Shown piece by piece: positions 16,453-25,069 of a stretch of 64,000 bases of DNA; within the stretch, counting starts at the first letter, position 1, and every line of letters starts with the position of its first letter. The position numbers were made by a program, and so were the translations under genes. Under the pieces are notes generated by a model, which saw only the letters and a list, made by a program, of their open reading frames with translations, did not search any database and had not been told where the DNA came from. Source of the stretch: JAJKIV01 sp036741775 (lineage in GTDB: Bacteria > Gemmatimonadota > Gemmatimonadetes > Gemmatimonadales > Gemmatimonadaceae); contig DAINRQ010000024.1 in assembly GCA_036741775.1 (NCBI GenBank), positions 5,104 to 69,103 of the forward strand, written 5' to 3'.

Positions 16453-17347
16453 CAGTCACTTGCTCCCACGCGTGATAGCTCGACCGCACGAGCGGGCCGG
16501 ACTCGACGTGCCGAAAACCCATCTCGCGGCCGATCCGCCCGAGCTCGCGGAACTCCTCGGGCGTGTAATACCGGTCGAGCGGCAGGTGGTCCGCCGAAGG
16601 TCGCAGATACTGGCCGAGTGTGAGAATGTCTACGTCGACGTCGCGGAGATCGCGCATCACAGCCACCACCTCTTCGACCGTCTCGCCGAGTCCGAGGATG
16701 ATCCCCGTCTTCGTCGGGATGTCCGGCGCGTAGGCTTTCGCGTCCCGGAAGATCTTCATGACACGCTCGTAGCGACCGCCGGGCCGCGCGCGCTTGTACA
16801 GGCGCGGCACGGTTTCGGTGTTGTGGTTGTAGATCTCCGGCCGCGCGTCGAGCACGGTGCGAATGCTGTCCACGTTCCCCTGGAAGTCCGGGACCAGTAC
16901 CTCCACCGAACACCCGGGAACCTGCTCGTGAATCTGCCGGATCGTCTCGGCGAATATGTACGCGCCGAAGTCCGGGAGGTCGTCACGGTCAACCGACGTA
17001 ATGACCGCGTGCTGCAGCCGCATCTCGGCGATGGCCGCCGCGACGCGGGCCGGCTCGCCCAGGTCGTACTTCGGCGGCCGGCCGTGCGTGACCGCGCAAT
17101 ACCCGCAGTTCCGCGTACACACGTCGCCGAGGATCATGAAGGTCGCGGTGCCGTGCTCCCAGCATTCGCCGACGTTGGGGCAGTGGGCCTCCTCGCACAC
17201 CGTGTGGAGGTCCAGCTCGCGCATCAGGTGCCGGAGCCGCGCGTAATTCGGACCGCCGGGAGCTTTCACCTTGAGCCACGAAGGCTTCCGTTCGGGGAGC
17301 GGCTCGGCCCTATGGCGCCCCATGATCTGGTAGAGAGTCTCGCCCAT
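16409..17347 (-). CDS. lipA: Lipoyl synthase (radical SAM)
   Basis: LipA inserts two sulfurs into protein-bound octanoyl chains. The 312-residue protein has both [4Fe-4S] sites: the auxiliary cluster C51-x4-C56-x5-C62 (CEEAHCPNVGEC) and the radical-SAM cluster C77-x3-C81-x2-C84 (CTRNCGYC). The conserved C-terminal R-S-S-Y-H-A Ser ligand is near the end. The extreme C-terminus is encoded by an arm of a family C repeat and should vary among strains. It heads the group lipA-pdhA-pdhB-pdhC, which would supply the cofactor needed by the E2 made from the same cluster. Confidence 0.97.
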   Translation of the reverse strand: MGETLYQIMGRHRAEPLPERKPSWLKVKAPGGPNYARLRHLMRELDLHTVCEEAHCPNVGECWEHGTATFMILGDVCTRNCGYCAVTHGRPPKYDLGEPARVAAAIAEMRLQHAVITSVDRDDLPDFGAYIFAETIRQIHEQVPGCSVEVLVPDFQGNVDSIRTVLDARPEIYNHNTETVPRLYKRARPGGRYERVMKIFRDAKAYAPDIPTKTGIILGLGETVEEVVAVMRDLRDVDVDILTLGQYLRPSADHLPLDRYYTPEEFRELGRIGREMGFRHVESGPLVRSSYHAWEQVTAAGIGRGESGIEAA

Positions 17348-17524
17348 CGCCTGTAACTGGACTGGGGGCCTGGCGGCTCACGTTCGGGTCGTCAGGTGAC
17401 TTGCCCGAGACGGAGCGCGTGTGCCGGGTAATGTAGCCGACCCCCGAAACAGTGACCAGCAGTGCGTAACCGACAACGCGGGTAGTATCTGGTTGTCCGA
17501 AAGGACGAACGACGCAAGGACAAC

Positions 17525-17752
17525 CAGTGAATGAGTGTGTGCGTCGGGTGGGCTTGGTCGTGGGTTGGGAGCCCTCTATCGGGAAGGGGAATCCAAGTGG
17601 TGAGTAGCCAGTCAAGAGTAGCCAGTAGAACAGTCGTGGACTGGATGACTGGCTGACTCACGACTGGCTACTCACTACTTGGATTCAGGCTCCCGAAAGA
17701 GGGCCGTCCATGCGCGAGCCAGCTTCCCCGACGCACACACTCATTCACCGGC
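17525..17752. repeat. Family B MITE-like element, copy 1
   Basis: The outer arms GTGAATGAGTGTGTGCGTCG (from 17527) and CGACGCACACACTCATTCAC (to 17749) are exact reverse complements. Inner arms (GAGCCCTCTATCGGGAA / CCCGAAAGAGGGC and AATCCAAGTGGTGAGTAGCC / GGCTACTCACTACTTGGATT) also pair, giving a ~225-bp element able to fold end to end. It sits between thiO and lipA. There is no coding capacity for a transposase. Confidence 0.85.
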
Positions 17753-17754
17753 TC

Positions 17755-18852
17755 TCACTGCTCGCCTCCAAATCGGTCCGGCTCGAACGGCGCCAGCGGT
17801 ACCGGAGGAGGCTCGGCCATCAGCAAGGCCGCGACGCAATCGCCCGTGAGCGGCGTCATGAGGATCCCGTTCCGGGAGTGACCAGTCGCGTAGATCAGCC
17901 ACGGCTCGCGAGGATCGGCGCCGAGGATGGGCTGCAGGTCCGCTGAGATCGGCCGGATGCCGGCCCATGCTTGTGTCGGCTCGACTTCGGCCAGCGACGG
18001 CAGTATTTCGGCCGCCGTCCGCCGAAGCCGCGCGATGCCAGCCTCGGTCGTCGCCACCTCGAACCCCACGCGTTCCATTGTCGCGCCGACGAGCGTGCGA
18101 CCATCGGCGCGTGGCACGACGTACCCGATCGGACCGTAGACGGCCCTGCTGAGTGGCGCAGTCGCATACGCGAGGATCTGGCCGCGTACCGGCTCGACAG
18201 CAAGCGCCCGAGGCAACCCGTCGATCAGTGCGCTCCAGGCGCCTGCGGCCAGTACCGCTCGCCCCCCGCGGTAGACGGCACCGCTCGTCCCGATCGCTGC
18301 GGCGTCTCGGCTGAATCGAAGTCCTGTAACGCGGTCATCCACGAGCGAAACCCGCGGGTGGTCGGTGACGAGCCGCCGAAGGGCTCGAAAGAGGACCCCG
18401 TTGTCGACCCACCCATCGCGCTCGTGTAGTACGCCGCCGAGTCCGTGGGCGAGCGCAGGCTCCAGCTCCGCCAGCTCGTTCCGATCGAGCCAGCGAGCGC
18501 CGTCCGGCATGGCTCGTTTGAGTCCACGAACGCCCGCGTCATTGATCGCGAGCTGAATGATCCCCTGCCGGCTCAGCGGAACGTCGATCCCCGTGCGGTC
18601 GCGGAGCCAGTCCACGTACGTCGGATACCGCTCCCGAGCGGCTATGGCGAACGCATGGGAGGGTCCGTCACCGCGCTCGACCGACGGGGCGAGCAATCCG
18701 GCGCCGGCGAGGGACGCTTCACCCGAGAGCCGCGACGCGACGAGCCGCACCGTCAGCCCTCGCTCGGCGGCGGCGACGGCGCAGGCCATCCCAATGAGCC
18801 CGCCGCCGATGACGAGAACGTCAGGAACGGGATCCGAAGTGCGCTCGGTCAC
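17755..18852 (-). CDS. thiO: ThiO-like FAD-dependent glycine oxidase
   Basis: ThiO oxidises glycine to the imine used in thiazole (thiamine) synthesis. The 365 residues include the Rossmann FAD motif VIGGGLIGMACA (14-25), a DAO-type fold and the C-terminal signature A-T-G-H-S-R-N-G-I-L-M-T-P-L-T-G, which closely matches ThiO's GHYRNGILL. No other thiamine genes are visible here, so a general glycine/D-amino-acid oxidase remains possible. The stop is 2 bp from a family B repeat. It precedes lipA on the same strand with ~400 bp between, so it is probably a separate transcript. Confidence 0.83.
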   Translation of the reverse strand: MTERTSDPVPDVLVIGGGLIGMACAVAAAERGLTVRLVASRLSGEASLAGAGLLAPSVERGDGPSHAFAIAARERYPTYVDWLRDRTGIDVPLSRQGIIQLAINDAGVRGLKRAMPDGARWLDRNELAELEPALAHGLGGVLHERDGWVDNGVLFRALRRLVTDHPRVSLVDDRVTGLRFSRDAAAIGTSGAVYRGGRAVLAAGAWSALIDGLPRALAVEPVRGQILAYATAPLSRAVYGPIGYVVPRADGRTLVGATMERVGFEVATTEAGIARLRRTAAEILPSLAEVEPTQAWAGIRPISADLQPILGADPREPWLIYATGHSRNGILMTPLTGDCVAALLMAEPPPVPLAPFEPDRFGGEQ

Positions 18853-19003
18853 GTCGGGAAAGTAGCGACGCGCGCGGACTCACGGCGTCTTGCGAGGACG
18901 CGTATACTATGGGCAGCGGGACGCGGCACCGGCCGCCGCGCTGCTGAAACTGCCGTCAGAGTCGGTGCGTAGGAAAGACAGTCCTCGTTTGGAGAACCCT
19001 CGA

Positions 19004-19228
19004 ATGCTCCGCACCATTTTCATGATCGGGCTCTTCGCGCTTGCGGGCCTGTTCGTGCTCAAGGCTTTCTTTGGAATTCTGCCCGGGCTCCTGGGCTTCA
19101 TCGCATGGTTGGTCATGCTCGCGGTCAAGATCGCGATCGTCGGTGGATTGATCTATCTCGTCATCCGAATTTTCAGCCCGGACACGGCACGTCGGCTCCG
19201 GGAAAAGTGGTCCGGTAACGGCGTCTAA
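19004..19228 (+). CDS. Small two-helix membrane protein
   Basis: The ATG at 19004 follows GGAGAA by a normal distance and encodes 74 residues: two hydrophobic segments (about 4-24 and 27-56), then a basic tail R-R-L-R-E-K-W. A longer frame upstream is Arg/Ala-rich and unlikely. A TATACT box (18902-18907) about 95 bp upstream may be its -10 element. Function is unknown; the inner membrane is the likely location. A very strong palindrome follows the stop. Confidence 0.7.
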   Translation: MLRTIFMIGLFALAGLFVLKAFFGILPGLLGFIAWLVMLAVKIAIVGGLIYLVIRIFSPDTARRLREKWSGNGV

Positions 19229-19251
19229 GGACTCACTCGAGCATTCGGGTT

Positions 19252-19308
19252 ACGACGCGCCCTCGGCGCCGCGCATTGCAATGCGCGGCGCCGAGGGCGC
19301 GTCGTTTT
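19252..19308. terminator. Perfect 27-bp-stem palindrome with T-run
   Basis: Bases 19252-19278 pair exactly with 19279-19305, centred on ATTG/CAAT, then TTT. It follows the small membrane protein gene by 23 bp and faces the minus-strand gene ending at 19514. It is a very stable bidirectional terminator candidate. Confidence 0.85.
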
Positions 19309-19383
19309 GCTTCGTTGGGGGTCAGAGTCCTAACCAACCATAGGAATGCCTGGTCCAAGCGCAACGTTGCGGGGGTGGGAACC

Positions 19384-19548
19384 CCAGTGAATGGGTGTAG
19401 GCGTCGGGAAGCTGGCTCGCACTCCGACTAGCCCTCTTTCGGGAAGAGGAATCCAAGGCATCAGTAGCCAGTCGTGCGTAGCCAGTCGTTCAGTTGTTCC
19501 ACTGATCTACTGACTACTCTGTACTGGCTACTGACGACTCGGACCTTT
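19384..19548. repeat. Family B MITE-like element, copy 2 (partial)
   Basis: It begins AGTGAATGGGTGTAGGCGTC, contains TAGCCCTCTTTCGGGAAGAG and GAATCCAAGGCATCAGTAGC, and ends in CTACTGACGACTCGG. The order matches the left half of copy 1, but the far outer arm is missing. Its end supplies the last codons of the minus-strand gene at 19514. Confidence 0.8.
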
Positions 19549-20497
19549 GCAGTCGCTCGACTACCGCCCAGGCCAGGAGCGGGACCATCAGCTCGTGATG
19601 ACCGGTGATCTCGTAGCCGGTGCCGCCAGCGAGTGTGGGGCGCTGGACGACGTTCATGCGCGGGCGATAGTGCCGCTGCATGTCGAGGTCACACGTCGTG
19701 AAATCCGTCGGGACGCCGTTGTTGAGGTTGCGCGCGATCGTCAGCGCCTTGAGAAACACCTCCGGCATGATCACCGCGCTGCCGACGTTGAGCACCACGC
19801 CGCCGTCGTGCAGTGACGGCAGCGACGCCGCGAGGCGACGGAAATCGCGATGGCTCGTGTCCCCGATCGCCGCCCCGCTCGCCGCCGGGTGCTGATGGAT
19901 GATCTCGGCGCCTAACGCGGCGTGCACGGTGACCGGCACGCCCAGCTCGTGCGCGGCGAGCACCACCGACAGCTCACGATAGGCGAGCTCTGGAATCGCC
20001 TCCAGCGCGAGGGCAATCGATTCGCCCATGCCACGCCCGTCGCGCATCCCCGCGATGAACGCCTCGTTCAGCCCGCGCCCGGTCTCCTCCGCCATCCCGA
20101 ACGTACCGTCGCGCAGCCCCGCGGCGACGTCCTCGGATGTCCCGCCGAACCGCGCGACCTCGTAGTCGTGGATCGCCGCCGACCCGTTCATCGCGAGATG
20201 CGTGATGATGCCGCGACGCATGAGATCGACGAGCAAACGGGCGAGCCCGGTCTTGACCACGTGACCACCGAGCATCACAACGACGCCGCGCCCGCGAAGC
20301 TTGGCCTGCGCGATGGCGTCGACGACCCGGCTGAAGTCGCGAGCCACCAGGACATCGGGCAGCGACGCGAGGAAGTTGGCGAAGGACCGAGGACCGTCAG
20401 GGGGCGGCGCCGCGAACTCTTCGGCGCGTACCTTGTTCGGTCGAAGCGAGATGGGGACCGTGCGAACCGCGGCGAGATCGGCTTCGCGTTGCGTCAA
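19514..20497 (-). CDS. Unassigned protein, possibly deoxyhypusine-synthase-like fold
   Basis: The 327-residue protein has a Rossmann-like core: VVVMLGGHVVKTGLARLLVDL, then GIITHLAMNGSAAIHDYEVA and GTSEDVAAGLRDGTFGMAEETGR. Further segments read GVPVTVHAALGAEIIHQHP and LNVGSAVIMPEVFLKAL. The glycine-rich loops suggest a nucleotide-binding enzyme. The layout recalls deoxyhypusine-synthase-like bacterial proteins, but I see no catalytic-lysine signature and do not assign it. The start overlaps the previous stop as ATGA, indicating translational coupling with the DUF3108-like gene. The last ~10 residues (S-E-S-S-V-A-S-T-E) are encoded by a family B repeat. Confidence 0.7.
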   Translation of the reverse strand: MTQREADLAAVRTVPISLRPNKVRAEEFAAPPPDGPRSFANFLASLPDVLVARDFSRVVDAIAQAKLRGRGVVVMLGGHVVKTGLARLLVDLMRRGIITHLAMNGSAAIHDYEVARFGGTSEDVAAGLRDGTFGMAEETGRGLNEAFIAGMRDGRGMGESIALALEAIPELAYRELSVVLAAHELGVPVTVHAALGAEIIHQHPAASGAAIGDTSHRDFRRLAASLPSLHDGGVVLNVGSAVIMPEVFLKALTIARNLNNGVPTDFTTCDLDMQRHYRPRMNVVQRPTLAGGTGYEITGHHELMVPLLAWAVVERLQRSESSVASTE

Positions 20498-21258
20498 GGG
20501 CGCTCGACGGTCGGAAAGGTCAGAGTGGGTGGCCGCGCCGACTTCAGGTAAAGGTTCAGCGAACCGACCGGCAGGTCCGCCTTCATCTGCACCATGATGC
20601 GATTGGCGTCCTCGGAGAACCAGATCTCCGCCTTGCTGTTCTCCGAGAAGATCCCTCGCGACTTGATGATCGGCTGGACGACGATCGTCTGATACGTCCC
20701 GGCGGGCACCTTCACCGTCTCTCGCCGGAGGACCTTGATGCGAACGGGATTGCGATCGGGGCGAAAATATCGTTCGAACGAGTACGTGCGCCCGATCTCC
20801 AGCGGCACCGTGCGGATGAAGTAGATGAACGACCCGTCGTCGAGCGGGTCCGGCACGGATGGCTGTTCGGGTTTCTCACCTTCCTGGTAGATCGATCGTT
20901 CCGGGTAGATCTCGTAATGCTTGTTTCGGTCGGAGCCGGTCTGCTCGAAGTTCTGGACGAATCGCAGGGAGAAGAACGTCGTCGTGTCGATCCAGCTCTC
21001 CATCGTGTTGTCGGCCTTGTAGCCGAGGAGCCCGCCCTTCACGCGAAATACGGTGTGGTATGTGGGGCGGCCGCGGACGGTATCGATCCCGACCACCTCC
21101 ATGCTGCCGCGCCCTGCCCGAAACGGGCCGAGCTTGACGTCGTACTCGAAGCGCTCGCCCACGCCGAACGGGACGGGCTGCGTGCGCTCCTGCGCATCGA
21201 GCTCGCTCGTGGCCAGCGCGGTCGCGAACGCGAGCACGCCAGCCAGGGCCGGCATCAT
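20494..21258 (-). CDS. DUF3108-like exported protein
   Basis: The 254 residues begin with a signal peptide (M-M-P-A-L-A-G-V-L-A-F-A-T-A-L-A, cut near L-D-A-Q-E). A mature domain follows with F-G-V-G-E-R-F-E-Y-D-V, then YHTVFRVKG, SWIDTTTFFSLRF and VPAGTYQTIVVQP, the pattern of the DUF3108 beta-rich periplasmic family. The start ATG at 21258 overlaps the glycosyltransferase stop as ATGA, and its own stop overlaps the next start in the same way, so three genes are translationally chained. The role is unknown; a periplasmic or envelope polysaccharide link is inferred from neighbours. Confidence 0.8.
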   Translation of the reverse strand: MMPALAGVLAFATALATSELDAQERTQPVPFGVGERFEYDVKLGPFRAGRGSMEVVGIDTVRGRPTYHTVFRVKGGLLGYKADNTMESWIDTTTFFSLRFVQNFEQTGSDRNKHYEIYPERSIYQEGEKPEQPSVPDPLDDGSFIYFIRTVPLEIGRTYSFERYFRPDRNPVRIKVLRRETVKVPAGTYQTIVVQPIIKSRGIFSENSKAEIWFSEDANRIMVQMKADLPVGSLNLYLKSARPPTLTFPTVERP

Positions 21259-22016
21259 GTCGCGGCCGTCGTCGAAGGCGGAGGGCTGCGGCGACCACGC
21301 GCAGCCCACCCAAAGCGATAGAGGTTGACCGCGTCCGCGAACGGTCGGATGCGACTCGGTCGCGGCCGAATATCGAACCGCTGCTCGAGCGACACCGTCT
21401 CGACGCGACGCGCGTGCGGAATCGCCCGCGACAGGAGGTCCACGTTCGCGGCCCAGCCGAACCCGGACACGAGTGGGGCGTCGCCTACCTGCTTCAGGAG
21501 ATCGCGAATGACCGAGATCCGAATCAGCCGAAACGACCCGAATGGGTCGGCCACACCCGGGACGCTCACGAACGGACGGAGCAGCCACGGGGCGAGTCGT
21601 CGCAGCCGTCGCACGGGGACCGGGGCGCTCGGCACCGTGGTGCGCTCACCAACGACGATATCGGCGCCGCCCTCGAAACGCTTCACCAGTTCCGGAATGT
21701 GCTCGGGCTGGTCGGTGAAGTCCGCCTGCATGAGCAGCATGGCATCGCGTCGAGGATAGCGCGTACGGGTCGCGACCGCGCGGCACAGCGCGTCGAGCGC
21801 GCCCGCGTACCCGACGTGTCGCTCGCCTCCGAGCACGCTCAGCGGGAGGACCTCACCGTACGGGTGGAGCGTCTCCGCGGTCGCGTCGGTGCTCCCGTCG
21901 TCGAACACGACGATCTCATACTCTCGCGGAAAGTCCTTCAGGACTTTTCGGATCCGCCAGAGCAGGACGCCAATCGTGGGCGCTTCGTTATAGGTAGGGA
22001 TGCAGATGTACAGCAC
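21255..22016 (-). CDS. Family 2 glycosyltransferase, dolichol-phosphate-mannose-synthase-like
   Basis: The 253 residues carry the GT-A core: ICIPTYNEAPTIG (4-16), VVFDDGSTDATAE with Asp39-Asp40, and a second acidic motif QADFTDQPEHIPEL in the place of the usual D-A-D-L-Q-H-P-P-E. P-F-G-S-F-R-L sits in the acceptor region. No C-terminal membrane helix is seen, so it resembles the soluble DPM1 type that glycosylates a lipid phosphate at the membrane. It lies 72 bp after a family 4 glycosyltransferase on the same strand. Confidence 0.88.
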   Translation of the reverse strand: MLYICIPTYNEAPTIGVLLWRIRKVLKDFPREYEIVVFDDGSTDATAETLHPYGEVLPLSVLGGERHVGYAGALDALCRAVATRTRYPRRDAMLLMQADFTDQPEHIPELVKRFEGGADIVVGERTTVPSAPVPVRRLRRLAPWLLRPFVSVPGVADPFGSFRLIRISVIRDLLKQVGDAPLVSGFGWAANVDLLSRAIPHARRVETVSLEQRFDIRPRPSRIRPFADAVNLYRFGWAARGRRSPPPSTTAAT

Positions 22017-22088
22017 GTGATTCGCTCCCAGGGTCGGGGAAAACTAGTGTCCGGGACCCAGTTGGGCTATCGAAATGACAAACGCGCC

Positions 22089-23174
22089 CTAACTGCGCAG
22101 GGCCAGCCCTCGAGCGATGACGGCGTCGTATACGCGTTGGGTACCGCGCACCATGCGGTCGACGCTGAACTGTGCGGCCACCTCGGGCCCTGCGGCCGCC
22201 ATGGCGGCGCGCGCCGCGGAGTCGCTGACGAGGCGGGCCGTCGCCTCGGCGAACGCGGGCGCGTCACCCGGGGGCACGAGTAGTCCCGATCGCTCGTGCT
22301 CGATGAGCTCGGGGAGTCCGCCCACGCGGAACGCGATCGGTGGAACACCCAGCGCCATCGCGTCGATGACGGCTGTCCCCAGCCCCTCGGCGCTCGACGG
22401 GTGGAGGAGAATGTCGAGCCCGGCCATCGCCGCATGAATCTCGTCGACGAATCCGGCGCGGAAGACCGCTATTCCCCCGATGGACTGGCTACCGGCCGAC
22501 TGCCCCCCGAGGAGAACGAGTCGGATCCGGTCGCGGACCTCCGCCGGGAGCGCTACCCCGATGCGCTCGAGCGTCTCGACCCCTTTCTCGGCGGTCATGG
22601 CGCCGACGATCCCACACACCACCGCGTCAGGCGGCCAGCGGCACTCCTCCCGCCAGTTTCGCGGGTGATGGACGACGGGGCTCGGAACACCGGAATACAC
22701 GAGGTCGATACGGCCGGGATCCACGCCGCCGGCCACGAGGGTGTGGCGCACGGCGCCGGAGATCGCGATGAAGCGGGCGACGCGACGTCCGTATTTCACC
22801 CGGCCGCGGGGTGGAAACACGACCCGCCGCGTCACGACCAGCGGCAATTCACGCCGGCCGAGCAGGGCAGCGAGCGCGATGGCGTGGCCGCGCGCGTCGT
22901 GTGCGTGCACAACGTCCGCGTTCCAGGTGCGGAGAACGGCGCGGACGCGTCGCGCCGCCGCGAGGTCCCAGTCACCGCGCATCCGCACTGCTGCCGCGGC
23001 GATCCCCGCCGAGCGGAGACGTCGGATGAGTGGCCCGTCGGGGGCGGCGATCACGAGCGGCTCGTGACCCTGCTCACGCTGTCCGCGTGCGAGCAGATAC
23101 ACCTGCCGCTGGCCGCCGCGCCAATCCCGCCCCGAATCGAGGTGAAGGACGCGCAGGGTCGAGGAAACAGTCAC
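22089..23174 (-). CDS. Family 4 (GT-B) glycosyltransferase
   Basis: About 361 residues. The N-terminal domain starts L-R-V-L-H-L-D-S-G-R-D-W-R-G-G-Q and has V-V-H-A-H-D-A-R-G-H. The C-terminal nucleotide-sugar domain has GIVGAMTAEKGVETL and LLHPSSAEGLGTAVIDAMA with the E-x7-E motif, then GGLPELI. I place the start at GTG 23174; an in-frame TTG at 23210 adds 12 residues. Neither has a strong ribosome-binding site. It is first in a four-gene minus-strand run with a GT2, so envelope glycan or glycolipid assembly is likely. The substrate cannot be read from sequence. Confidence 0.87.
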   Translation of the reverse strand: MTVSSTLRVLHLDSGRDWRGGQRQVYLLARGQREQGHEPLVIAAPDGPLIRRLRSAGIAAAAVRMRGDWDLAAARRVRAVLRTWNADVVHAHDARGHAIALAALLGRRELPLVVTRRVVFPPRGRVKYGRRVARFIAISGAVRHTLVAGGVDPGRIDLVYSGVPSPVVHHPRNWREECRWPPDAVVCGIVGAMTAEKGVETLERIGVALPAEVRDRIRLVLLGGQSAGSQSIGGIAVFRAGFVDEIHAAMAGLDILLHPSSAEGLGTAVIDAMALGVPPIAFRVGGLPELIEHERSGLLVPPGDAPAFAEATARLVSDSAARAAMAAAGPEVAAQFSVDRMVRGTQRVYDAVIARGLALRS

Positions 23175-23457
23175 ATAATGAAAATGGAGTGCCACGGCGC
23201 GGGCCCGCAACGATTGACGGGTCGGCGTTCACCGTACATGCCCCCCCCCGCAACGGCCCTGCGACTCGAGCACCTAACGCGGGAGTGCGTCCGGGCATCG
23301 TGACCGCATCGATTAGCACTCGGCCGACGTGAGTGCCGACGTGGCTGCCCATTGCAAGCCCGTTCCACGAGCACGATTCCTTCGTCAGAGTGTATGAGGA
23401 CGTGACGGTTGCCCGCTGACCCGGCGCACCACGACGAGACCTACACGGAGGACACGA

Positions 23458-24186
23458 ATGATCCTGGCGAACGTGCGACAGCACCTAACGCGCGACGACG
23501 CGCAGCTCGCGCTCCGGTTGATTGCCCGTGGCTCGAGCGAGGCGATCGAGGACGGCGAGACGGTGCTGCGGGACGAGGGAATCGATGCGCTGCTCGACGA
23601 TCCGCGCCTGCTGGCCGGTATCATGTCTGCTCGCCAGGGTGCGCACACATCACTCCCGCTTTTCGCGTACGTCGTCGTCCGTCACGCGTTGCGAGAAGTC
23701 GGGGAAGGCGACCGCATGCTCGCGGACTACCTCGCGTCCATTCTGCTCCACTTCGGTCTGGGCTCGCGCGCCACGCGCATCGCGCTGTCGGATGACGAGA
23801 CCTACACGACGCTCGCGGAGCTTGCGGGCGCCCTCGAGAGTGCCGACGTCCCACGCAGTTTCCTGGTTCGGGCGCACCTCGGGAACTACGCGTTGTGGAT
23901 GTGCGGCGTGTTCCCGGACTACATCGAGTCACGCCGATGGCGTCGAGGCGGACCGAATCTCGATTACTACGAGGAGATGGGACGCCGGGGCTTCGCGCTC
24001 GCGGCCGACCATCGCCTGGCCGCGCAACACGGTCTCACCGCGCTGTTCGCGACCGCGGCCGAGCGCTTTCCAGTATTACGTCAGGCGCTGAACAACGTCA
24101 GCGACGCACACTTGTTCCCTCAATACAATTCGCCCGAAAAGCTCATGCGACAGGTGCGGATGGAAGGGAAGTGGATGGCGAGCTGA
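23458..24186 (+). CDS. Conserved-looking protein of unknown function
   Basis: This 242-residue protein has a good GGAGG site before the ATG. It is helix-rich and soluble: an N-terminal helical segment (VRQHLTRDDAQLALRLIARG), central hydrophobic helices (LPLFAYVVVRHALREV, YLASILLHFG), and a Trp/Tyr-rich part (NYALWMCGVFPDYIESRRW). No signal peptide, membrane anchor or catalytic motif is recognisable. Its last 44 bp overlap tail-to-tail with the glutamine-amidotransferase-like gene. It stands alone on the plus strand. Confidence 0.75.
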   Translation: MILANVRQHLTRDDAQLALRLIARGSSEAIEDGETVLRDEGIDALLDDPRLLAGIMSARQGAHTSLPLFAYVVVRHALREVGEGDRMLADYLASILLHFGLGSRATRIALSDDETYTTLAELAGALESADVPRSFLVRAHLGNYALWMCGVFPDYIESRRWRRGGPNLDYYEEMGRRGFALAADHRLAAQHGLTALFATAAERFPVLRQALNNVSDAHLFPQYNSPEKLMRQVRMEGKWMAS

Positions 24187-24961
24187 GTGTCGTCGTTCGC
24201 GCGACGCGACGACTCGCGGTCGCGCGGCACGCGTCGGCGAATGCCTCGAGGAGGCGCCGGTCCCAATGCTCCGGCGTCTCCAGCAATTCCTCCGGGTGCC
24301 ACTGGACGCCGAGCATCCACCAATCCGCGTCGCCGCTTTCGACGCCCTCGATGATCCCGTCCTCGGCCCACGCGTTAGGCCGGAGCCCTGTCCCGAGGCG
24401 ATCGATGGCCTGGTGGTGAACCGAGTTCACGCGGATCGCGTGGTCGCCCACGACTGCCGCCAGACGCGATGCGGGCTCGACGCGAACCGTGTGGACGCGG
24501 GCGTCGCGCAGGTCATCGAGCTCGTGCGCGTGCGCGTCGTCGCGCTGCGACGGCAGGTCCTGCACGAGCGTGCCACCGAACCCGACGTTCAGGAGCTGGA
24601 CGCCGCGACAGATCGCGAGTGTCGGCAGCCGTCGCTCGCGCGCGCTCTCGAGGAGTGTGAGCTCGGTGACATCCCGTGCGCGGCTCACCGTGCCGAGCTC
24701 GGGGTGCGGATCCTGCCCGTAGAGGGACGGGTCCACGTCTTCGCCGCCCGTCAGCACCAGCCCACCAACGAGGTCGAGTACGCCGGTCACGACTTCAGGG
24801 TGACCAAGTGGCGGAACGACGATCGGAATGAGCCCGACAGATTCGAGCGCGCGGACGTACGCCGCGTTCAGGCGAACGCGCTCCGCCCCCTCCACGTCGC
24901 GAATGGTTGCGCTCACGGCGACGGGGACGCTCGCGCCGCGGGGTGCGTCGGTATGAGTCAC
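24143..24961 (-). CDS. Class I glutamine-amidotransferase-like hydrolase (peptidase C26, PuuD type)
   Basis: The 272 residues have GGLVLTGGEDVDPSLYG (67-83), the nucleophile elbow LAICRGVQLLNV with Cys118, and the His-Glu pair in GVQWHPEE (His222, Glu224). These are hallmarks of gamma-glutamyl-gamma-aminobutyrate hydrolases, which cut gamma-glutamyl amides in putrescine breakdown. No other puu gene is nearby, so the substrate is uncertain. The Ser/Thr-rich tail (S-S-P-S-T-S) lies in the region overlapping the convergent gene. Confidence 0.88.
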   Translation of the reverse strand: MTHTDAPRGASVPVAVSATIRDVEGAERVRLNAAYVRALESVGLIPIVVPPLGHPEVVTGVLDLVGGLVLTGGEDVDPSLYGQDPHPELGTVSRARDVTELTLLESARERRLPTLAICRGVQLLNVGFGGTLVQDLPSQRDDAHAHELDDLRDARVHTVRVEPASRLAAVVGDHAIRVNSVHHQAIDRLGTGLRPNAWAEDGIIEGVESGDADWWMLGVQWHPEELLETPEHWDRRLLEAFADACRATASRRVARTTTLSSPSTSLPSAPVA

Positions 24962-25069
24962 GGGAGGAGACGACCGGTCGGGACGGTGTGAGATGGACTG
25001 ACGCTGCCTGTTGCATCGCGGTTGCGGCTGCCGCGTCCGAATCTATATCCTAGCTGTGTTACTGCCCCA

